Made by a program: the position numbers and the translations under genes
Origin: Labrenzia sp. VG12
GTDB taxonomy: Bacteria > Pseudomonadota > Alphaproteobacteria > Rhizobiales > Stappiaceae
Direction: 5' to 3'
NCBI RefSeq assembly: GCF_002237595.1
Contig: NZ_CP022529.1
Coordinates: 2,976,001 to 3,040,000, forward strand
DNA: 64,000 nucleotides
Shown: positions 51,108-59,992 of the stretch, piece by piece
How positions within the stretch are numbered: position 1 is the first letter of the stretch
How the letters are laid out: each line of letters opens with the position of its first letter
Notes under the pieces: generated by a model
Databases searched by the model: none
What the model saw: only the letters and a program-made list of their open reading frames with translations
Told to the model about the DNA's origin: nothing

Positions 51108-51734
51108 ATGATCGAGACCACCACCCTTCTGACCTTTGTTGCCATGGTGCTCGGTTTTGTCTTCATCCCCGGCCCGGCAACACTTTTGACCATTGCCCGG
51201 GCGACAGGGTCCGGCACGAAGGTCGGCATCGCAACAGGTGCTGGCATTGCCGTTGGCGATATCGTCCATACGTTCATGGCCGTTGTTGGGCTGTCTGCGA
51301 TCATCGCAACGTCAGCCCTTCTGTTCAGCCTGATCAAATATGCCGGCGCGGCTTATCTGATCTATCTCGGCATTCGCGCGCTCCTCGCAAGGGCGCCCGG
51401 CGTTCCCGGTCAGGCTGCCCTGCCGGTCTCCGCCGGTAAGGCCTTTCGCCAGGCGATCCTGGCCGAAGTGCTAAACCCCAAGACCGCCCTGTTTTTCCTG
51501 GCCTTCCTGCCGCAATTCGTGCAGCTGGAAAACGGCCCGGCGGACCTGCAGCTGGCGATACTCGGCACGGTTTTCGTGCTGTTTGGCCTTCTCAGCACCG
51601 TGGTCTTCGCGCTCGGGGCAGGTCAGCTCGGCGACCTTCTCCGCCGCAATGCCGCTGTCCTGAAATGGCAGGGCAAGGTCATTGGAACGCTCTATTGCGC
51701 ACTTGGCCTGCGCCTTGCGCTTCAGGAACGCTGA
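51108..51734 (+). CDS. LysE/RhtB family amino acid exporter
   Basis: 208 residues with six hydrophobic helices. The N-terminal VLGFVFIPGPATLLTIARATGSGTKVGIATGAGIAVGDIVHT holds the PGPA motif of LysE/RhtB proteins; the second half has AEVLNPKTALFFLAFLPQFV. It likely exports amino acids or related metabolites. It is preceded by a terminator and a GGAG ribosome site, so it is an independent gene, convergent with the sulfur transporter gene that ends at 51753. Confidence 0.94.
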   Translation: MIETTTLLTFVAMVLGFVFIPGPATLLTIARATGSGTKVGIATGAGIAVGDIVHTFMAVVGLSAIIATSALLFSLIKYAGAAYLIYLGIRALLARAPGVPGQAALPVSAGKAFRQAILAEVLNPKTALFFLAFLPQFVQLENGPADLQLAILGTVFVLFGLLSTVVFALGAGQLGDLLRRNAAVLKWQGKVIGTLYCALGLRLALQER

Positions 51735-51752
51735 CCGGACGGCCGCGGCTGA

Positions 51753-52844
51753 TCACGCTGGCTGGCTGGCCTCGTCTGCCGCCGCCGCACGCGACTTGCC
51801 GTTTCTGGTCAGAAGCCGATCGGTGACAGCGGCTGACAGCCAGATCGCCGTCAGCGTTATCCAGGCCGTCACCGCAAAGATCGACGCACCGGTAATGCCG
51901 GCTCCGACGGCGCAGCCACCGGCCAGCATGCCGCCAAAGCCCATCAGCGTCGCGCCGGTCAGATACCGTGCCATGGAGCGGCCGCCTTCAAAGCCCTGCA
52001 GGGCCAGTTCCTTCGTCAGGAGCGCTGCCAGAAACGAGCCCAGAAACACACCCGGTACCAGGCCGATGTCGAAATCGAGCACATTGCCAGGCGGGGACAG
52101 AACCAGCATCAACGTATCGGCCGACGGTCCGGTAAAGGTAACGCCCTCCACCTGAACGGGGTCAAAAGCCTGCCGGGCCATGGCGGACGTAAACCACCAG
52201 GCGAACGGGATCGCCAGACCGGCTCCCGCAGCCGCAAGGAGTTGCCAGATCCGAACCCTTGCGCGCCAGGCAAATACCAGACCTGCCACCAGCCATAGAG
52301 CAGCAAATGAAATGGTGATGGCCGGTGTCAGGCCGAGATGTGCAGTCAGGTCATTGCCGCCAATGTCGCCCGTTGTCCAGAGGCCGGCGAGACCTTCGCG
52401 AACAGGCGCCAGCACGCCGCGTAGGCTCGCCTGGGCAACGACCGCAAAGACCAGTCCTGACAGCAGTGCCCTGAGGTTGCCCGTTGCCGACAGAACCAGG
52501 AGCCGGCTGGCGCAGCCCCGCGCCAGAACCATGCCGGTCCCGAACATCACGCCGCCGAACAAGGCGCCTGAAAGGCTTTGCGGTGACGCCAGCTGGCGGG
52601 CCTCGCTCGCCTGAACCTCGCCCAGAATCATCAAGACCTGCGTCCCGATCAGGGCCGCCGAAAAGGCCAGCAACCAGACCGGCAACCGGTCCTTCGGCGC
52701 CCCTCTGGAAAACTCCAGGCTCGCCGCGCGCAGACAGAACCGGCTCTGTTGTGCGAAGGCACCAAAAAGAACCCCGACAACAAGCCCACCGGCTGCCAGC
52801 AGCAAGGGTTCGGATATGCGGTCCAGCAGATAGGTCAGATCCAT
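51753..52844 (-). CDS. YeeE/YedE family sulfur-compound transporter (SoxT-like)
   Basis: 363 residues with about nine or ten hydrophobic helices. The paired signatures GVLFGAFAQQSRFCLRAASLEF and FGGVMFGTGMVLARGCASRLLVL in the first half, and GSFLAALLTKELALQG with LMGFGGMLAGGCAVGAGITGAS in the second, carry the conserved Cys residues that conduct thiosulfate in TsuA/YeeE. It flanks the Sox locus, divergent from a Tat-exported metallo-beta-lactamase gene. It probably imports a reduced sulfur compound. A paralogue lies at 53913-55007. Confidence 0.9.
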   Translation of the reverse strand: MDLTYLLDRISEPLLLAAGGLVVGVLFGAFAQQSRFCLRAASLEFSRGAPKDRLPVWLLAFSAALIGTQVLMILGEVQASEARQLASPQSLSGALFGGVMFGTGMVLARGCASRLLVLSATGNLRALLSGLVFAVVAQASLRGVLAPVREGLAGLWTTGDIGGNDLTAHLGLTPAITISFAALWLVAGLVFAWRARVRIWQLLAAAGAGLAIPFAWWFTSAMARQAFDPVQVEGVTFTGPSADTLMLVLSPPGNVLDFDIGLVPGVFLGSFLAALLTKELALQGFEGGRSMARYLTGATLMGFGGMLAGGCAVGAGITGASIFAVTAWITLTAIWLSAAVTDRLLTRNGKSRAAAADEASQPA

Positions 52845-52929
52845 TGCGCGCTCCTTCGCACGTCATTTCGGCCATTGCGCAGAAGTTTCGCGGCGCAGGC
52901 ATTGACCAATCTCAAGGAAACATAGATAA

Positions 52930-52945
52930 ATTCAAAAGTTTGAAT
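52930..52945. promoter_or_regulatory. Perfect palindrome ATTCAAA-AG-TTTGAAT (candidate SoxR operator)
   Basis: A 16-base perfect inverted repeat lies in the 115-base divergent promoter between the first YeeE/YedE gene and the metallo-beta-lactamase gene, ending 14 bases before the latter's ATG. ArsR-type persulfide sensors bind such AT-rich palindromes. The half-site TTTGAATAT recurs at 55997-56005 in the soxS-soxV promoter. Binding is inference. Confidence 0.55.
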
Positions 52946-52959
52946 ATGTGGAGGACAAC

Positions 52960-53895
52960 ATGGCCCGATCCAAGCGCAATTGCCTGTCGAGAAGAACAAT
53001 CCTTGCAGGCGGGCTCGCTGCGGCGGGCGCCAGTCTGACCAGTTTGCCAAGGGCATTCGCGGAAGCCAGCCTCACACTCGGCGATCATGACATAACGGTC
53101 TTTTCCGACGGCAACCTGACCTTGCCAATGAATTTTGTCCTGCCCGACAAAAGCGAAGCGGAGATCGCGGCCCTGATGGAGCCGCATGGTCTGGCCACAG
53201 ATACGCTGACCCCGGACTGCAACATCACACTCTTGAAATCTGGCGAGCGGCTGGTTCTGTTTGATGTCGGCGCAGGACCCAATTTTCAGGCAAGCGCAGG
53301 CGAGTTGCCCGGCAAGCTGGAAGACGCCGGCATCGATGCCGCAGAGATCACCGATGTGGTGCTGACCCATGCCCATCCGGACCATCTCTGGGGCATCCTG
53401 GATGACTTCGACGATCCGCTTTACCCCGAAGCCAGCATCTGGGTGCCGGAAGCCGAATGGGACTACTGGCGCGCGGATGACACGCTTGCCAAGACCCCCG
53501 AAGCCCGCAAGAGCTTCGTGGTCGGAGCCCAGTCAAGATTCGAGGCCATCGAGGACCAGGTCTCCATGGTCCGGCCCGGCCAGGAGGTCCTGCCCGGCGT
53601 TGAAGCGGTCGACACGTCCGGGCACACGCCGGGCCACATGTCCTATGTGCTTCACGGCGGCGGCGACAGTGTCATGGTGCTCGGAGATGCGATCACAAAT
53701 GCCGTCATCTCGTTCGAGAAACCGGGCTGGGTGTCCGGTTCGGATCAGAATCCGGACAAGGGCATTTCAACACGCAAGGCGTTGCTGGATCGGCTTTCCC
53801 GGGATCAGACACGCCTGATCGGTTTTCATTTTCCGCATCCGGGCAGCGGACGGGTGGAACGATCCGGTGAAGCCTACAGATATGTCGCCGGCTAA
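52960..53895 (+). CDS. Tat-exported metallo-beta-lactamase-fold protein (SoxH-like)
   Basis: 311 residues from the ATG at 52960 (GGAGG 6 bases upstream). The twin-arginine signal is LSRRTILAGGLAAAGASLTSLPRAFAEA, so it is exported folded to the periplasm. The metal site is shown by VVLTHAHPDHLWG (HxHxDH), DTSGHTPGHMSY, VLGDAITNA and GFHFPHPG. Similar periplasmic MBL proteins are encoded in Sox clusters (SoxH), with unclear function; persulfide or thiol-ester hydrolysis is possible. It lies between two SoxT-like genes, both on the other strand. Confidence 0.9.
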   Translation: MARSKRNCLSRRTILAGGLAAAGASLTSLPRAFAEASLTLGDHDITVFSDGNLTLPMNFVLPDKSEAEIAALMEPHGLATDTLTPDCNITLLKSGERLVLFDVGAGPNFQASAGELPGKLEDAGIDAAEITDVVLTHAHPDHLWGILDDFDDPLYPEASIWVPEAEWDYWRADDTLAKTPEARKSFVVGAQSRFEAIEDQVSMVRPGQEVLPGVEAVDTSGHTPGHMSYVLHGGGDSVMVLGDAITNAVISFEKPGWVSGSDQNPDKGISTRKALLDRLSRDQTRLIGFHFPHPGSGRVERSGEAYRYVAG

Positions 53896-53912
53896 ATTTT
53901 GGGTCTCGCGAA

Positions 53913-55007
53913 CTATTCCGCCGCAACACCATCGCTGCGGCGGAAGGCTGCCAGAACCGAGCCTTCCAGCAGCCAGGCCAGCCCGACACGTGCGCCAAGC
54001 GCCATGGACAGCATGACGATGGGTGCTGAAATGGCGAGGGTGGAAAAGCCCGTGATCCCCTGCCCGACCGTACAGCCCATGGAAAAGACACCGCCAATTC
54101 CCATCAGCGTGCCGCCCAGAATATGCCGGCCGAGTTCCCGTGCATCATCGCAGGCTTCCCAGCGGATATCCCGGTTCCACAGCGCCGCCGCAACGGCACC
54201 CATGAGCGTACCGGCGATCAGCCCGACACCATAGTCGGGCCAGGTGCCTGTATAGGTGATGAGCTGCATGATCGTGTCGCCGACGGGCACCACGAAGGAC
54301 CCGGCTTCGATCTGCACCGGTTCGAAGGAATGCGCTGCCACAAACGTCGTCGCCCACCAGCCGAAGGTGATGACGGTGCCAATCAGGATACCCGCCCCGA
54401 TCCGGGTGAACTGGGACCGGTAGTCGGCCGAGCGGAAGATCCAGGCAAGACCGGCGATCGCGATCAGCCCCGCAACCACGCCAACCAGATCCAGGCCGAA
54501 CAGGCCGGACGCAATGTCCCCCATGGACTGGCTGCCGCTTCCGGCAAAGGAAACGGCAAGGTCATCAACCAGCGGCACGCGCAGGATACCGACAATACCG
54601 CGCTGTGCAGCCAGGGCAGACAGGCCGATCACGGTCAGAACCACCAGCGCCCTCAGACTGCCGCCACCCAGGCGCAACACGGCGCCGAACCCGCAGGTGC
54701 CGACCAGGGCCATGCCGATGCCGAACATGAAGCCGCCGATGATGGCCCCGGTCCACGGAAAGGCCGACTCGAGATAGAAAGAGGCATGGGTGTCCGCAAG
54801 GCCAAGGGCCACGAGGATCTGCGTGCCGATCAGGGCGGAGACCGCTGCCAGGACCCACGTTCTCAGACCGCTGCTGTCGCCGGCGTACCAGTGGCGCTCA
54901 AGGGCGGACAGGGTGCAGAAATGCGTCGCCCGGGCGACAAAGCCCAGCACACAGCCAGCCAGGACACCCAGAAGCGGCAGCAGCACCACCGGCTCGAAAA
55001 CAACCAT
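53913..55007 (-). CDS. YeeE/YedE family sulfur-compound transporter (SoxT-like)
   Basis: 364 residues from the ATG at 55007; the frame could begin at 55118 but the extra 37 residues (MLAKSPPVTLYENRRT...) look non-conserved. Signatures are GCVLGFVARATHFCTLSALERH, GGFMFGIGMALVGTCGFGAVLRLGGGS and LMGIGGVFSMGCTVGQGITGFSTLA, with conserved Cys residues in each half. The order here, transporter next to soxR and soxS on the same strand, matches the soxSRT arrangement known from other alphaproteobacteria. It should import a sulfur compound, possibly for sensing by SoxR or for maturation of Sox proteins. Confidence 0.9.
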   Translation of the reverse strand: MVVFEPVVLLPLLGVLAGCVLGFVARATHFCTLSALERHWYAGDSSGLRTWVLAAVSALIGTQILVALGLADTHASFYLESAFPWTGAIIGGFMFGIGMALVGTCGFGAVLRLGGGSLRALVVLTVIGLSALAAQRGIVGILRVPLVDDLAVSFAGSGSQSMGDIASGLFGLDLVGVVAGLIAIAGLAWIFRSADYRSQFTRIGAGILIGTVITFGWWATTFVAAHSFEPVQIEAGSFVVPVGDTIMQLITYTGTWPDYGVGLIAGTLMGAVAAALWNRDIRWEACDDARELGRHILGGTLMGIGGVFSMGCTVGQGITGFSTLAISAPIVMLSMALGARVGLAWLLEGSVLAAFRRSDGVAAE

Positions 55008-55140
55008 GTCAGCACCATCCTCCGCAGCAATGTGCTGCGTCTCCTCCCCTTCGCCGTTTCGACCCCGTACGGTCCGGCGATTTTCATAAAGCGTAACAGG
55101 CGGCGATTTCGCCAGCAATCAAAGAGGGTGCTGCAACGCA

Positions 55141-55491
55141 TCAAGCATCCGGCGACCGGACATCCTTGCAGAACAGTTCATAGAGGCTGGCGATGATCGA
55201 ACTGACTTCGTCGTCCATCAGACGGTAATAGATCATGCGCCCTTCGCGCCGGGACTGAACCAGCCCCTCCAGCCGCAACCGCGCCAGCTGCTGTGAAACG
55301 GCGGCCTGCGGCATGGTCAGGATCTCTTCCAGTTCGGAGACCGACTTCTCGCCTTCCGACAACAGGCAAAGGATAACAAGGCGCACTTCATGGGACAGGG
55401 CCTTGAGCAGGTCGCTGGCCTTGCGCGCCTGCTCCATCAGCAGGTCGAGATCCTTTGCATCCATGTCCTTGTTGAAGACCGGCAGGTTCAT
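55141..55491 (-). CDS. soxR: ArsR-family persulfide-sensing repressor of sox genes
   Basis: 116 residues, ArsR winged helix: LLKALSHEVRLVILCLLSEGEKSVSELEEILTMPQAAVSQQLARLRLEGLVQSRREGRMIYYRLMDDE. Cys42 (VILCLLSEG) and Cys108 (LFCKD) occupy the positions of the two reactive cysteines in the BigR/SqrR persulfide sensors. A disulfide or polysulfide bridge between them would release DNA when reactive sulfur is present. It lies downstream of soxS and upstream of a SoxT-like gene on the same strand. It should repress the divergent sox operon; candidate operators lie in the nearby promoters. Confidence 0.92.
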   Translation of the reverse strand: MNLPVFNKDMDAKDLDLLMEQARKASDLLKALSHEVRLVILCLLSEGEKSVSELEEILTMPQAAVSQQLARLRLEGLVQSRREGRMIYYRLMDDEVSSIIASLYELFCKDVRSPDA

Positions 55492-55582
55492 GAAAGCCTG
55501 ATGCCCCTCGTTTTTGATCTTGTGCGGCGCACACTACACTCGTTTGCGACCATGTTCCCGAAGTTTCTCCGGTTCAGCAAAT

Positions 55583-55954
55583 TCAATTGATTTTTTCCGG
55601 CAGCTTTTCAAGCATTGCCGACAGCAGCGGCCAGAAAAAATGCTCACCCGGGTAGCCCCGGAGACGATCGATCTCCACGCCGTCCGAGACCAGAATGAAG
55701 GTTGGCGTCAGCCTTTCACGGGCAACACCTGCCAGGTCTTCAGGCCAGCCGTCCGTGATATCGACCCGGCGCAGCGGCGCTACCCTGCCCTCCTCGGTCT
55801 TTGGATAGGCACCCCCGATTTCCTCGTCCCAACGTTCGCACCAGACACACCCCGGCTGCTCCACCATGATGAGTTCCGCCGCCATTGCCGGCAACATCCA
55901 CACCAGGCTGAGCATTACGATAACCGCCTGAAAAACAGGGCTTTTGAAAGACAT
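55583..55954 (-). CDS. soxS: Periplasmic thioredoxin-like protein SoxS
   Basis: 123 residues from the ATG at 55954 (GGAGA 8 bases upstream; the frame extends to 56020). A Sec signal peptide (VFQAVIVMLSLVWMLPAMAAEL) precedes a thioredoxin-like domain with the redox motif QPGCVWCERWDEEIG and LTPTFILVSDG, where the cis-Pro lies. In Paracoccus, SoxS reduces SoxY to keep it active. It is divergent from soxV, matching the soxRS-VW order. Confidence 0.92.
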   Translation of the reverse strand: MSFKSPVFQAVIVMLSLVWMLPAMAAELIMVEQPGCVWCERWDEEIGGAYPKTEEGRVAPLRRVDITDGWPEDLAGVARERLTPTFILVSDGVEIDRLRGYPGEHFFWPLLSAMLEKLPEKIN

Positions 55955-56046
55955 CGAGCCGTCTCCGAATTTCTTGGATTGCAATATATAGGAATTTTTG
56001 AATATTTTAAAGCAACCCAAGCTCGAGATTCACAGGGAGGAGCGAC
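55955..56046. promoter_or_regulatory. soxS-soxV divergent promoter region
   Basis: The 92-base gap between the divergent soxS and soxV starts is AT-rich at 55980-56012 and contains TTTGAATAT (55997-56005), the same half-site as in the palindrome at 52930. Spaced AATAT/ATATT arms (55983-55987 and 56002-56006) also lie here. This is the likely site of SoxR control of soxVW and soxRS. Confidence 0.5.
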
Positions 56047-56781
56047 TTGCTCGATGTTACTCTGGGCGCCGCCTTCCTGGCGGGGCTGTTGTCCTTCGTC
56101 TCGCCCTGCGTGCTGCCAATCGTACCGCCTTACCTGTGCTACCTTGCCGGTGTCAGCGTTGACGAGCTGAAAGGAGACGCTGCCACGGCGGAAACCGGCC
56201 GGCGCGTGGTGCTGGCAGCCATTGCCTTCGTGTTCGGGTTTTCCGTTGTTTTCGTGGCGCTCGGAGCAACGGCAAGCGTCATCGGGCAATCGATCGCGCG
56301 GTATTACGACATTCTCACCTACGTCGCCGGTGGCATTATCATTCTGATGGGCCTGCATTTTCTCGGCGTGTTCCGGATCGGCCTGTTGTTCCGCGAAGCG
56401 CGTATACATGTGGAGAGCAAACCGGCAGGGCTGATCGGTGCCTTTCTGATGGGGCTTGCATTTGCGTTCGGCTGGACACCCTGCGTCGGCCCGGTGCTGG
56501 CCTCGATCCTGTTTGTTGCAGGCTCCTCGGACACGATCTGGAGCGGCGCCGGCCTCCTGGCAGTCTATGCGCTTGGCATCGGCCTGCCCTTTGTCCTTGC
56601 CGCCGCCTTTGCCAGCCAGTTCCTGAAATTTGCCGGGCGCTTTCGCAAGCACATGGGCACGGTGGAGACGATCATGGGGGCAATGCTGGTTCTGACCGGC
56701 CTGCTGTTCGTGACCGGGCAGATGTCCACCATTGCCCTCTGGCTCCTGGACACTTTTCCGATCTTCTCGCAGATCGGCTGA
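56047..56781 (+). CDS. soxV: CcdA/DsbD-like transmembrane thiol transporter SoxV
   Basis: 244 residues with six hydrophobic helices. Conserved cysteines are in the CcdA positions: LLSFVSPCVLPIVPPYLCYL and MGLAFAFGWTPCVGPVLASILFV. It starts at a TTG with GGAGG 6 bases upstream. It carries electrons from cytoplasmic thioredoxin across the membrane to SoxW, which supports SoxY/SoxX maturation. It is followed by soxW after 20 bases. Confidence 0.93.
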   Translation: MLDVTLGAAFLAGLLSFVSPCVLPIVPPYLCYLAGVSVDELKGDAATAETGRRVVLAAIAFVFGFSVVFVALGATASVIGQSIARYYDILTYVAGGIIILMGLHFLGVFRIGLLFREARIHVESKPAGLIGAFLMGLAFAFGWTPCVGPVLASILFVAGSSDTIWSGAGLLAVYALGIGLPFVLAAAFASQFLKFAGRFRKHMGTVETIMGAMLVLTGLLFVTGQMSTIALWLLDTFPIFSQIG

Positions 56782-56801
56782 CACTTTTGGGAGGATTTGA
56801 C

Positions 56802-57395
<594 letters not shown>

Positions 57396-57442
57396 AGGAC
57401 GATCAAAATCCGGGTCTGAAGCAGCCTTCGCAAAAAGGCCTA

Positions 57443-57480
57443 TTGCATAACATATGCAAAAAATCATATCTTTTAATATG
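57443..57480. promoter_or_regulatory. Palindromes upstream of soxX (candidate operator/promoter of soxXYZABCD)
   Basis: TTGCATA-ACA-TATGCAA (57443-57459) is a perfect 17-base inverted repeat, and CATAT...ATATG (57465-57480) follows at once. They lie in the 177-base gap between soxW and soxX, which suggests a second regulated promoter here, as in Paracoccus. Which protein binds is inference. Confidence 0.55.
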
Positions 57481-57572
57481 AGGAGACCAGGCAGGCTGGG
57501 GATTCGCACCTGCCGCAGAAACGGAAAACGGCATCAAGCCGTACGTTTCGCACTGAGGAGGAAAGCCGACAC

Positions 57573-58052
57573 ATGATCAAGGGCGCGACACTTAAAGTCT
57601 TGCCGGCCGCTCTGGCCGGTCTGGCTCTCATGGCCGCATCGGTGGCGACAGCCGGGACGGTGGCACCGGACAGCGTGCCAATCGAAGACATGGAGCTGAA
57701 ACAGTCGCTGACCGGTTCGCCGGGCGATGCCGTTGCAGGGCGTGAAGCATTTGCGGACAGGAAGAAGGGCAATTGTCTGGCGTGTCATGTCAATGCAGAC
57801 CTGAACGACCAGCTGTTTCACGGGGAAGTTGGCCCGCCGCTGGACGGGGTCGCCGACCGTTGGGAAGAAGCCCAACTGCGCGCCATCATCGTCAACTCCA
57901 AGGACGTCTTCGGCGAACAGACCATCATGCCCGGGTTCTACACAATGAAAGTGGGCATCAATGTTGCCGAGAAGCATGCCGGCACGACCATCTTGAGTGC
58001 ACAGGAAGTGGAAGACATCGTCGCCTACCTGCTAACGCTCAAAGAAAACTGA
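57573..58052 (+). CDS. soxX: Sulfur-oxidising cytochrome c subunit SoxX
   Basis: 159 residues. Sec signal peptide VLPAALAGLALMAASVATAG. One c-type heme site, CLACH at residues 68-72, with a Met axial ligand probably in QTIMPGFYTM. SoxX forms the SoxXA complex with SoxA, which attaches thiosulfate to the SoxY carrier cysteine in the periplasm. It is the first gene of the XYZABCD operon. Confidence 0.96.
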   Translation: MIKGATLKVLPAALAGLALMAASVATAGTVAPDSVPIEDMELKQSLTGSPGDAVAGREAFADRKKGNCLACHVNADLNDQLFHGEVGPPLDGVADRWEEAQLRAIIVNSKDVFGEQTIMPGFYTMKVGINVAEKHAGTTILSAQEVEDIVAYLLTLKEN

Positions 58053-58074
58053 TCTCAGGTTCAAGGAGCAAGAG

Positions 58075-58524
58075 ATGAATATCACGCGACGCCAAGTGTT
58101 CGGACTGACGGCAGGTGCTGCCGCCGCCCTGGCATTCAAACCAACTTTCTCCATTGCTGCGACGGATGAAACCGAAGCCGCAATCAAGGCATTTACCGGC
58201 GGGGCGACACCAGCTGAAGGAACGGTTTCCCTTGATACCCCGGAAATCGCTGAAAACGGCAACACTGTCCCTGTGGGCGTTTCTGTCGACAGCCCGATGA
58301 CCGCCGACAGCTATGTTGAATCCGTCATGATCCTGGCGGACGGCAACCCGAATCCGGCTGTAGCCACCTTCCATTTCACCGCCATGAGCGGTGCGGCCGA
58401 AGCCAAGACCCGTATTCGCCTGGCCAAGACACAGAACGTGATTGCTGTCGCGAAAATGAACGATGGCTCCACCTTCATCGACCGCAAGGAAGTCAAGGTC
58501 ACCATTGGCGGCTGCGGCGGCTAA
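58075..58524 (+). CDS. soxY: Thiosulfate carrier subunit SoxY
   Basis: 149 residues. N-terminal Tat signal (ITRRQVFGLTAGAAAALAFKP). The C-terminus is VTIGGCGG, the swinging arm whose Cys carries the sulfur substrate through the cycle. It forms SoxYZ with the product of the next gene and is exported folded with SoxZ. It lies 22 bases after soxX. Confidence 0.97.
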   Translation: MNITRRQVFGLTAGAAAALAFKPTFSIAATDETEAAIKAFTGGATPAEGTVSLDTPEIAENGNTVPVGVSVDSPMTADSYVESVMILADGNPNPAVATFHFTAMSGAAEAKTRIRLAKTQNVIAVAKMNDGSTFIDRKEVKVTIGGCGG

Positions 58525-58555
58525 TCGAGCGGAACAGGATTACGAGGACAAAATC

Positions 58556-58885
58556 ATGGCATCTCCAAAACCCCGCGTGAAAGTGCCGAAAAAGGCCGCA
58601 CAGGGCGAAGTCATCACGATCAAGACCCTGATCAGTCACCCGATGGAATCCGGTCAGCGCAAGGACAAGAAGACCGGCGAACTGATCCCACGTCAGATCA
58701 TCAACAAGTTCACCTGTGAGTTCAATGGCCAGGTCGTTTTCAGCTGCGACATGGATCCCGCTGTCTCGGCCAATCCGTACATGGAATTCAGCGCCAAGGT
58801 GAATGAGCCAGGTACTTTCAAGTTCACCTGGGTGGACGATGACGGCAGCGTCTACGAGACCGAGAAAAAAATCGCTGTTGAATAG
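58556..58885 (+). CDS. soxZ: Sulfur oxidation carrier partner SoxZ
   Basis: 109 residues from the ATG at 58556 with GAGGA 9 bases upstream; a longer frame from 58463 lies inside soxY. It has the SoxZ start PKPRVKVPKKAAQGEVITIKTLISHPMESGQRKD and the NKFTCEFNGQVVFSCDMDPAVSANPYMEF core. It has no signal peptide, as expected for co-export with SoxY. Confidence 0.97.
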   Translation: MASPKPRVKVPKKAAQGEVITIKTLISHPMESGQRKDKKTGELIPRQIINKFTCEFNGQVVFSCDMDPAVSANPYMEFSAKVNEPGTFKFTWVDDDGSVYETEKKIAVE

Positions 58886-58922
58886 GCCGGCAGATTTGCC
58901 GCACAAATCGGGAGGAGACGAT

Positions 58923-59783
58923 TTGGCCAAGAGAATGAAAAGCATCGCCACCCTGGCTTCAGCGATCCTGATGGGGACTGTCGCCGCCATGGCCGGTGGA
59001 CCGGTTGATGACAAGCTCGTGATCGACGGGGAAATGGAAATCAAGACGCGGGTTGCTCCGCCAGAAGGGCACCCTTTGGACGAAATCATTTCCGGTTGGC
59101 ACTACCGGACCGAGGAAACTCGGGCCCTGGAGGCAGACAGTTTCCAGAACCCCGGCATGCTCTACGTGGAGCGCGGTGAGGAAATCTGGAACACCGTCGA
59201 CGGGGACGCGGGAAAATCCTGCGCCTCCTGCCACGAGGATGCTTCCGAGTTCCTGAAGGGCCTCGGCGCAAGTTATCCGAAATGGAACGCGGAAGCCGGC
59301 AAACCGTTCAACATCGAGCTGCAGATCAACCAGTGCCGCGAACAGAACATGCAGGCGAAACCCTACAAGTTCGACGCGGCCGATCAGAAGGCACTCACCA
59401 CCTATATCAAGCATCAGTCGCTTGGCATGCCGGTGGAAGTCGACCTCACCAAGGGCGAGATGCAGGCCTGGTGGGACAAGGGCAAGGACCTTTACTACAC
59501 CCGGACTGGCCAGCTGAACCTTGCCTGCGCCACTTGCCACGAGGACTATAACGGCAACTATATCCGCGCGGATCACCTCAGCCAGGGGAATGTCAACGGC
59601 TTCCCGACTTACCGGCTGAAACAGTCCGCCATGGTGTCGCTGCACAATCGCTTCCGTGGCTGCATCCGGGACACGCGCGCCGAGTTTCCGGCCGCATTCT
59701 CCGACGACCTGATGGCGCTGGAAGTCTATGTGACCTGGCGCGGCTCAGGGCTTGGCGTCGAAACGCCGGCAGTGCGCCAATAG
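58923..59783 (+). CDS. soxA: Sulfur-oxidising cytochrome c subunit SoxA (di-heme)
   Basis: 286 residues from a TTG at 58923, chosen because GGAGGAG lies 5 bases upstream; the ATG at 58935 is the alternative. Signal peptide SIATLASAILMGTVAAMAGG. Two heme sites, CASCH (100-104) and CATCH (201-205), and the catalytic Cys246 in FRGCIRD, which becomes the cysteine-persulfide heme ligand. The two-heme form is the Paracoccus type. It joins thiosulfate to SoxY with SoxX. Confidence 0.96.
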   Translation: MAKRMKSIATLASAILMGTVAAMAGGPVDDKLVIDGEMEIKTRVAPPEGHPLDEIISGWHYRTEETRALEADSFQNPGMLYVERGEEIWNTVDGDAGKSCASCHEDASEFLKGLGASYPKWNAEAGKPFNIELQINQCREQNMQAKPYKFDAADQKALTTYIKHQSLGMPVEVDLTKGEMQAWWDKGKDLYYTRTGQLNLACATCHEDYNGNYIRADHLSQGNVNGFPTYRLKQSAMVSLHNRFRGCIRDTRAEFPAAFSDDLMALEVYVTWRGSGLGVETPAVRQ

Positions 59784-59797
59784 GCTGACAGCACCCT

Positions 59798-59826
59798 TCC
59801 GGCGCGGCTGCAGCCGCCGCGCCGGA
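59798..59826 (+). terminator. Strong hairpin between soxA and soxB
   Basis: Perfect 11-base arms TCCGGCGCGGC and GCCGCGCCGGA surround a 7-base loop. There is no T tract, so it is more likely an mRNA-processing or attenuation hairpin than a full stop. It lies 15 bases after soxA in a 209-base gap that holds no gene. Confidence 0.65.
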
Positions 59827-59992
59827 CCTTCGCCGCAAGAGCGGCAACGAAACAACAAACCCGACTTCCAGACATGGAGGCGCGCGGTCAACTGTGCGCC
59901 AACGGGTTTATTGTGCCTTTTGAACGGCACCCGAGATGCTCCGATCAAAAACCTCGGAGCGGCGTGCCTTGAACGGAGTGGAGTGACCGGGA

